Assembly (NCBI GenBank): GCA_022712895.1
Contig: JAFLJS010000065.1
Location: 1 to 42,030, forward strand
Direction: 5' to 3'
DNA length: 42,030 nt
From: Desulfocapsa sp.
GTDB taxonomy: Bacteria; Desulfobacterota; Desulfobulbia; Desulfobulbales; Desulfocapsaceae
The position numbers and the translations under genes were made by a program. The notes below the pieces were generated by a model, which ran no database searches, had not been told where the DNA came from, and saw only the letters and a program-made list of their open reading frames with translations. Each line of letters opens with the position of its first letter. The stretch's first letter is position 1. This document shows, one piece after another, positions 37,878 through 42,030 of the stretch.

Positions 37878-38324
37878 ATGACCATAGATAAGAGTGGAAT
37901 TGTTACAGGCACATCTGTCATATTCCGTGTTCCCGCACGACTTGCAGATGTCCGTCTTCTTGGATTGTCAGTCCACTCCCTTTTCGCAGACCTTGGCTTT
38001 GATGAGGTAGAATCCTTTCAGCTGGAACTTGCTGTTACCGAAGCCGCAAATAACATAGTAAAACACTCATATAAATTTCAGGAAAATGTCAGTATCAATC
38101 TGAAGTTTTCCACGACATCGAGCAAGGTCTCATGTATTTTTGTGGATACCGGTAAATTTGAAAACTTTCTCAAAGATAATGGCTGGGATGATGTTGCCAC
38201 AGATACAAAAGCATTACCCTCCAGCAGCAGGGGGATTTTTATAATTTGTGACGTGATGGATGAGGTGTCATACAGGAGGTCAGGTGATAAGAATATCCTG
38301 ACCCTTGTGAAGTATCTGAAATGA
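37878..38324 (+). CDS. RsbW-family anti-sigma/serine kinase (HATPase domain)
   Basis: This 148-residue GHKL-type ATPase fold is like RsbW/SpoIIAB. The N-box is ELAVTEAANNIVKHSY (50-65) with Glu55 and Asn59, a DTG sequence lies at 90-92 (the usual DxG site), and SSRGIFIICDVMDEV near 116-130 is the second glycine box. Such proteins phosphorylate STAS partners, which fits the STAS-PilZ gene upstream. No strong ribosome site is present, so translation may depend on coupling. No phosphatase of the RsbU/RsbP type is seen nearby. Confidence 0.88.
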   Translation: MTIDKSGIVTGTSVIFRVPARLADVRLLGLSVHSLFADLGFDEVESFQLELAVTEAANNIVKHSYKFQENVSINLKFSTTSSKVSCIFVDTGKFENFLKDNGWDDVATDTKALPSSSRGIFIICDVMDEVSYRRSGDKNILTLVKYLK

Positions 38325-38360
38325 CAAGTTTAACAACCGCATTCTTTTCAAGATTTTCTC

Positions 38361-39743
38361 TTAGGCATAGTTGATATCCGTATTTGCCGAAATTTCATTA
38401 CTGATAGTAAAAATATCATCCAGATTCAGGTCATGGATGTTTTGACGGCCATTGACACGGGCTAATGCTCTGAGCTCTTCTGTGGTGGCCTGACAAAAGT
38501 TGCTGAATCGGTCTGCTGATGCGGGAATGGAAAACCGTTTACGCAACTCTGGATCTTGAGTGGCAATGCCCACAGGACATTTCCCGGTATTACAGATACG
38601 ATATTGCTGACAACCAATAGCCAGTAGAGAGCTGGTGGCCAGGGCCACGGCGTCAGCCCCAAGGGCAATAGCTTTGGCAATATCTGTGGAATCACGAAAT
38701 CCACCGGTAACACAGAAGGTTACCTTTGAGCGGGTTTGGTCAAGATATTTACGAACCCTGCGAATGGTGTAAATTGCTGGCAGACAGATATGGTCACGGA
38801 TGAAATTTGGTGCTGCTCCGGTGGCTCCGCCTCGGCAGTCCACTGTGATAAAATCTGGATTTGCCTGAAGCACGAATTTGAGATCCTCTTCAATATGTCC
38901 GGCGGTAAATTTAATGCCCACCGGTTTTCCGCCAACGGTTTTGCGGATACTACTTACCATCTCTCGCAGATCTTCAGGTCGTTTTATGCCCGCTTGAGAA
39001 TTTGGCGAAATAAAATCCTCTCCCACGGGAATTCCACGAATCTTTGCAATCTCTGCTGTAACCTTTGAGCCGGGTAAGTGCCCACCCATTCCAGGTTTTG
39101 CGGCCTGACCAAATTTTATTTCCACGGCCTCACACTGTTGCATTGCCTCGTTGTTACGACCGTAGGGGGCAGTGCCTATTTCGTAAATTAATTTGTCTAC
39201 GTTTTTTCGTTCTTCAGGTAGCAATCCTCCTTCTCCGGTTCCTGTGGCGGTTCCTGCCCGTGCGGCACCGATGGCCAGAGCTGTTTTAGCCTCTTTTGAT
39301 AAGGCCCCAAAAGACATATGGGAAACAAAGTACGGTATGTCCAGAACTAAAGGATGTTTGGCTTCTGTCCCTATAATAGTCGTTGTATTCACCTCCTGGT
39401 CTTCATCAAGAGGGAAACGATGAAACTGACTGCCGCGAAAGAGAATCGTTTCAAGACCGGGAAAGGTTTTTCTGGTCCCCATGGGGGAAATCTCACTTTT
39501 ACCGGATTTGGATATCTTCTGAATGATAGAAAACTTTTCTTCCGATTCGTATTCTTCACGGCTCCATTCACTTAGGTATTCATCGAGTGATGGTGTCTTT
39601 TCCGCCTGAGAATTGGACGCTGTAAGAGTGGCGAGTTTTCTGAATTTATCACGGCTTGCTGCACAGATAGGACATTTATGTGGTGGTTGGGGTTTGTCTG
39701 TCTCGTATTGACAGATACTGCAACGATACGTAGCGTTAGGCAT
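38361..39743 (-). CDS. Rubredoxin-domain glutamate synthase-like FMN protein
   Basis: This 460-residue protein has an N-terminal rubredoxin-like metal knuckle (Cys8, Cys11, Cys24, Cys27: CSIC and CPIC). The FMN-binding glutamate synthase domain follows. MSFGALSKEAKTALAIGAARAGT, GTGEGG, KFGQAAKPGMGGHLPG and the [3Fe-4S]-type cysteines 378, 384 and 389 (CQQYRICNTGKC) are clear. It has no glutaminase domain, so it resembles archaeal-type GltB-core proteins. GAGGAAA lies upstream of the ATG. It may be a stand-alone oxidoreductase or a component of a split glutamate synthase. Confidence 0.9.
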   Translation of the reverse strand: MPNATYRCSICQYETDKPQPPHKCPICAASRDKFRKLATLTASNSQAEKTPSLDEYLSEWSREEYESEEKFSIIQKISKSGKSEISPMGTRKTFPGLETILFRGSQFHRFPLDEDQEVNTTTIIGTEAKHPLVLDIPYFVSHMSFGALSKEAKTALAIGAARAGTATGTGEGGLLPEERKNVDKLIYEIGTAPYGRNNEAMQQCEAVEIKFGQAAKPGMGGHLPGSKVTAEIAKIRGIPVGEDFISPNSQAGIKRPEDLREMVSSIRKTVGGKPVGIKFTAGHIEEDLKFVLQANPDFITVDCRGGATGAAPNFIRDHICLPAIYTIRRVRKYLDQTRSKVTFCVTGGFRDSTDIAKAIALGADAVALATSSLLAIGCQQYRICNTGKCPVGIATQDPELRKRFSIPASADRFSNFCQATTEELRALARVNGRQNIHDLNLDDIFTISNEISANTDINYA

Positions 39744-39884
39744 GGCGTTTGTTTCCTCTGTTGAGCCGTTGTCTTTACTTTTGAGACAGACATGAGATGT
39801 TGTAAAAAAGTTTCATTAAATAAGTTATACGAGGAGTAATCAAAAAGATACTTGATTCTGTCTTGGATCCAGCCAAGCACCATG

Positions 39885-40390
39885 TCCATCCATACTGAGT
39901 TTACATTTGCTGTGAACTGACTACCTCGATCGGTATTCACAATCTCTGGCCGGCCATGGTGAGTAAACGCCTCTTGCAATACATCCACAACAGCCGTGAG
40001 GTTAGCCGTTGGGATGTAAATTGTGTCCAGTGGCCAAGGCCAAACCTGGTTGCTTCTTCAATCACCAGATTCCTTAACAAGTGAGGATAACTCTTGAGAC
40101 CAGGATGCTTTTTACTGGTGTTTGGCTTTTTGCAAAGTGCTTCAATACCCAACGTTTCATCAATGTACTGACATGCTTGCGACCTGACAACAAATCCTCT
40201 TTGATTAAGCTGGTCACGCAGCATTCGGGCTCCCATAAACGGATATTCCAGATGCTGTTCATCAATGTGACGCATTAGCTTCAGATTAACAGTGCTGATT
40301 GGTTTCAGTTGGCTAATAAACATTGCCCCCAATGATACTGACTAGTTGGGCTTTGCGACCGATAGATAAAGCATGACCACGGTCAATCAT
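39885..40390 (-). pseudogene. IS3-family transposase (OrfB) remnant
   Basis: Pieces of an rve-type integrase are spread over several frames on the minus strand. They are an IDRGHALSIG-like start near 40390, then MRHIDEQHLEYPFMGARMLR and KKPNTSKKHPGLKSYPHLLR in another frame. After a further shift and an internal deletion comes HHGRPEIVNTDRGSQFTA. IS3-type transposases carry these blocks in this order. The frames are broken, so no active enzyme can be made. The remnant lies just upstream of the rubredoxin/glutamate synthase-like gene and may have supplied part of its 5' flank. Confidence 0.85.
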
Positions 40391-40464
40391 CTACTATTTT
40401 TGAACTTGATTGCAAGGCTGAGTTCCGGAAAACCGAGCTGCCCACTTGTCCCTTGTAGCGCCTT

Positions 40465-41107
40465 GTGTACGCCCAGCATGGGCGTGAACTCATGGGGTTA
40501 AAGTCCCCTGTAAGTGTTCCATGTAACGTTTTGAAACGTAACATAAATTACTAGCCGAAGGAAGCCTAAGTGCAGGTAAGCGTGGTACATCGAAAGTTTA
40601 CGTCATTATCCGGGGAGATCTGTATTCCATGCAGTATGAAAATTATTCCCAGTAAAACCACCGGTGGGGTTCCAGTATATAAGCATCCTGGCACAGACAA
40701 GGAAAGTCCTGCCTTGTCTGTGAGATACGAAATAAAGAAGGCAGACAGGAAATGAGGAAATACGGCGCCACGCTGAGCAATTGGAATGGAGTGAATACAG
40801 AAGTCAGCAGAAGCTATAGTAGCCAGGTAAGCGAGGAACGAGACTCCGAACGCCAAGGGTAATGCCTTGGACACGGTGAAGGGCTGAACTTTAAGGAGAG
40901 TAAAAGGCCGCCAATGGCCCTATATATACGTTGAACCCGAATGGAGGAGTAATGTTAAGGCGTTAATTGGCGAGATTTTACGTCCGGTTACGGCCCGACA
41001 ACCTTAATGAAACGCCCCGTGCGCGCCCTAAAAGATGTGCCCCTGGGGTAGAGCCGCATGCGTGGTGTTGTGGGGACTTGGGGGAGAAAATCCCCCGGCT
41101 ACCCGAT
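40465..41107 (+). mobile_element. Group II intron without reverse transcriptase
   Basis: The sequence starts with GTGTACGCCCAGCATGGGCG, matching the GUGYG-type 5' end and first hairpin of bacterial group II introns. The GGGGTTAAAGTCCCC and GAAGGAAGCCTAAG motifs follow (about 40495-40570). GAAGTCAGCAGAAGCTATAG near 40800 resembles the region before the intron-encoded protein. The end (GAGCCGCATGCG, TGGGGACTTGGGGG..., then TACCCGAT) looks like the terminal domains. The length of about 643 bases is too short for a reverse transcriptase, so the ORF appears deleted. The exact ends are my best estimate. Confidence 0.7.
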
Positions 41108-41186
41108 TATCTTTTTATTCCGTTTTATGTGTTTGAAGTAACGGTATTATTTTGAAAATATAGTTGTTTGAGTTATACCTGAAGAC

Positions 41187-41522
41187 TCAATGAGAATGAA
41201 CAGCGTTATCTAATGTGTCTGTTACCCATTTATTAAGGCTTTTACCTGCGTGGGCTGCAGCTGAAGCTATTTCTGCATGAATATTTGGAGGCATACGCAG
41301 GGTTAGTTTGCCAGAGTAAGGTTTTTCTGGGGTGCGCCCTTCTTGTTTACAGTCAACCAAATAATGGTCAATAGCATTATAAAAATCTTCAGTCAGTTGT
41401 TTGACTGTTTCTCCTTCAAAAGTGATGCTGTCTTTTATACCTATTACCTTTCCCCAAAAAATATTATCTCGTTCGTCAAAGTTAATTTTAGCAAAATACC
41501 CTTTGTAGGTCATACTATTCAT
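41187..41522 (-). CDS. hicB: HicB-family antitoxin
   Basis: This 111-residue protein has an N-terminal HicB fold with INFDERDNIFWGKVIGIKD and TFEGETVKQL (about 13-43). A C-terminal ribbon-helix-helix part follows (SGKLTLRMPPNIHAEIASAA, then GKSLNKWVTDTL), which should bind the operator. Its ATG overlaps the hicA stop by four bases, and it neutralises the upstream toxin by family analogy. The toxin-first order is usual for hicAB. Confidence 0.9.
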   Translation of the reverse strand: MNSMTYKGYFAKINFDERDNIFWGKVIGIKDSITFEGETVKQLTEDFYNAIDHYLVDCKQEGRTPEKPYSGKLTLRMPPNIHAEIASAAAHAGKSLNKWVTDTLDNAVHSH

Positions 41523-41773
41523 GGTGTTACCTCCAGACTCGTTAACCAGTCACGAATTTTTTCAACAATATATTTTTTCGCTTCTTTCCCAGGATGTGGC
41601 CTATGAGCATATTCTCTTGTACCAGAAAGTTCCAGGGCAACTCGTGAACCACTACCTTCTCTAACTTCACCACCAAGTGCCTTTATCAAAATTTCGATAT
41701 CACGAAATTTTATACTGGCCTTGGTAGGTTTTGAGAATATGGCTTCTAGTGTTTTTCGATGTTTCCCTTTCAT
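41519..41773 (-). CDS. hicA: HicA-family toxin
   Basis: This 84-residue toxin of the HicA type is an mRNA-interfering RNA-binding fold. Residues 25-60 contain the family core (DIEILIKALGGEVREGSGSRVALEL), followed by HRPHPGKEAKKYIVEKIRDWL. The usual GSHH catalytic His position reads GSGSR here, while His57 and His60 lie in the HRPHP motif, as in one subgroup of HicA. There is no clear ribosome site. It is coupled to hicB by a four-base overlap and sits among mobile-element debris. Confidence 0.88.
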   Translation of the reverse strand: MKGKHRKTLEAIFSKPTKASIKFRDIEILIKALGGEVREGSGSRVALELSGTREYAHRPHPGKEAKKYIVEKIRDWLTSLEVTP

Positions 41774-41777
41774 GTAG

Positions 41778-41806
41778 GGATGGTAGCATTTTGTGACACT
41801 ATTTTC
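41778..41806 (-). promoter_or_regulatory. Candidate hicAB promoter
   Basis: On the minus strand there is TTGAAA, a 17-base spacer and TACCAT, ending about six bases before the hicA ATG. If used, it would give a nearly leaderless transcript, which would fit the absence of a ribosome site. Coordinates are approximate. Confidence 0.35.
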
Positions 41807-41849
41807 AAGGGAGAAGATTTATAAAACAATGTGAAATTTTGTGGAAGAT

Positions 41850-42005
41850 AACGGCCAAGCTGTGCGGAGCCAGCGGCCTGGTTGTTGAAAGCTTGCTTTC
41901 GGCACCCAGGTTGCTGGGTACCGTTCGAGCGATTTGTTCTCGGTGTACGCTTCAGCGTGCCGGGAACTAATCAGGTCGGTCGGTGTACCGCACAGCTCGG
42001 CCGTT
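41850..42005. repeat. Multi-arm palindromic element, about 156 bp
   Basis: A closing stem AACGGCC-x-AGCTGTGCGG (41850-41867) pairs with CCGCACAGCT-x-GGCCGTT (41988-42005), 17 base pairs with one mismatch. Inside is a second stem, GGCCTGGTT (41875-41883) with AATCAGGTC (41969-41977). Three hairpins follow: GAAAG-CTTG-CTTTC (41887-41900), GGCACCCAG-GTTG-CTGGGTACC (41901-41922) and GTTCTCG...CGGGAAC (41936-41967, with inner GTACGC-TTCA-GCGTGC). No credible protein is encoded. It could be a folded DNA element (attC- or MITE-like) or a structured RNA. Confidence 0.65.
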
Positions 42006-42030
42006 CTAGGATGCACGCAGTGCATCCTAG
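42006..42030. repeat. Perfect 11-bp inverted repeat at the window edge
   Basis: CTAGGATGCAC (42006-42016), a GCA spacer and GTGCATCCTAG (42020-42030) form a hairpin with no mismatches, directly adjoining the multi-arm element. It has no T-run within the window. It may be part of the same element or the start of a neighbouring one. Confidence 0.6.

Noticed and set aside
40967-41155. A 62-residue plus-strand reading frame at the 3' end of the group II intron
   Set aside because: It crosses the structured intron end into the flank and lacks reverse-transcriptase motifs.
41850-42005. A true integron attC site
   Set aside because: The fold is suggestive, but the terminal boxes do not match GTTRRRY or RYYYAAC, the element is longer than usual and no integrase is visible.
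41819-42025. A 68-residue reading frame on the minus strand across the palindromic element
   Set aside because: It lies wholly within the inverted-repeat structure, has no ribosome site and a composition dictated by the palindrome; it is most likely an artefact of the fold.

Overview
The window reads as chromosomal DNA from a strictly anaerobic, Gram-negative bacterium of the Desulfobacterota, most like marine Desulfobulbales. I infer this from protein style, moderate GC, an 11-subunit-type complex I without NADH-input genes, a menaquinone methyltransferase, Lol lipoprotein-sorting genes, and a rubredoxin-glutamate synthase fusion. No single marker proves the taxonomy.

Layout. 1-300: two tandem TTGACA-type promoters and a boxA-like leader reading leftward, probably the start of an rRNA operon lying outside the window. 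381-1415: an unknown membrane-anchored coiled-coil protein. 1668-13228 (minus): a complete nuoABCDHIJK-(MrpD-like)-(83 aa membrane protein)-(NuoL-like)-nuoM-nuoN operon with no nuoE, nuoF or nuoG. A LysR regulator diverges from it at 13505. 14639-17801: a class I aminotransferase (plus), then truA, rpsI, rplM and tRNA-Gly (minus). 18083-21203: hisB, a lipoprotein and a chemoreceptor. 21309-31490 (plus): a tightly packed housekeeping run of ttcA-like, DUF89, asnS, ubiE/menG, hisD, rsmG, leuB, a divergent PRPP synthetase-like gene and a Pif1/RecD-type helicase. Several of these genes overlap by 1-4 bases. 31506-36552 (minus): lolD, lolC/E, lysS and rlmD. 37041-38324: a STAS-PilZ fusion followed by an RsbW-type anti-sigma kinase. 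38361-39743: the rubredoxin/glutamate synthase-like protein.

The right end (about 39800-42030) is accessory DNA. It holds a broken IS3-family transposase, a group II intron that has lost its reverse transcriptase, a HicA/HicB toxin-antitoxin pair, and a GC-rich palindromic element. That element can fold into a multi-arm structure of about 155 nt and is followed by a perfect 11-bp inverted repeat at the window edge. Two related intergenic palindromic repeats flank rlmD, and a separate 85-bp inverted-repeat element lies between leuB and the PRPP synthetase-like gene.

The most interesting items are the complex I operon with four antiporter-like subunits, two of them Mrp-like; the STAS-PilZ/anti-sigma pair, which may join c-di-GMP sensing to partner switching; and the folded element at the right edge. 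All domain calls come from motifs seen in the sequence and knowledge of the families; no database search was run.
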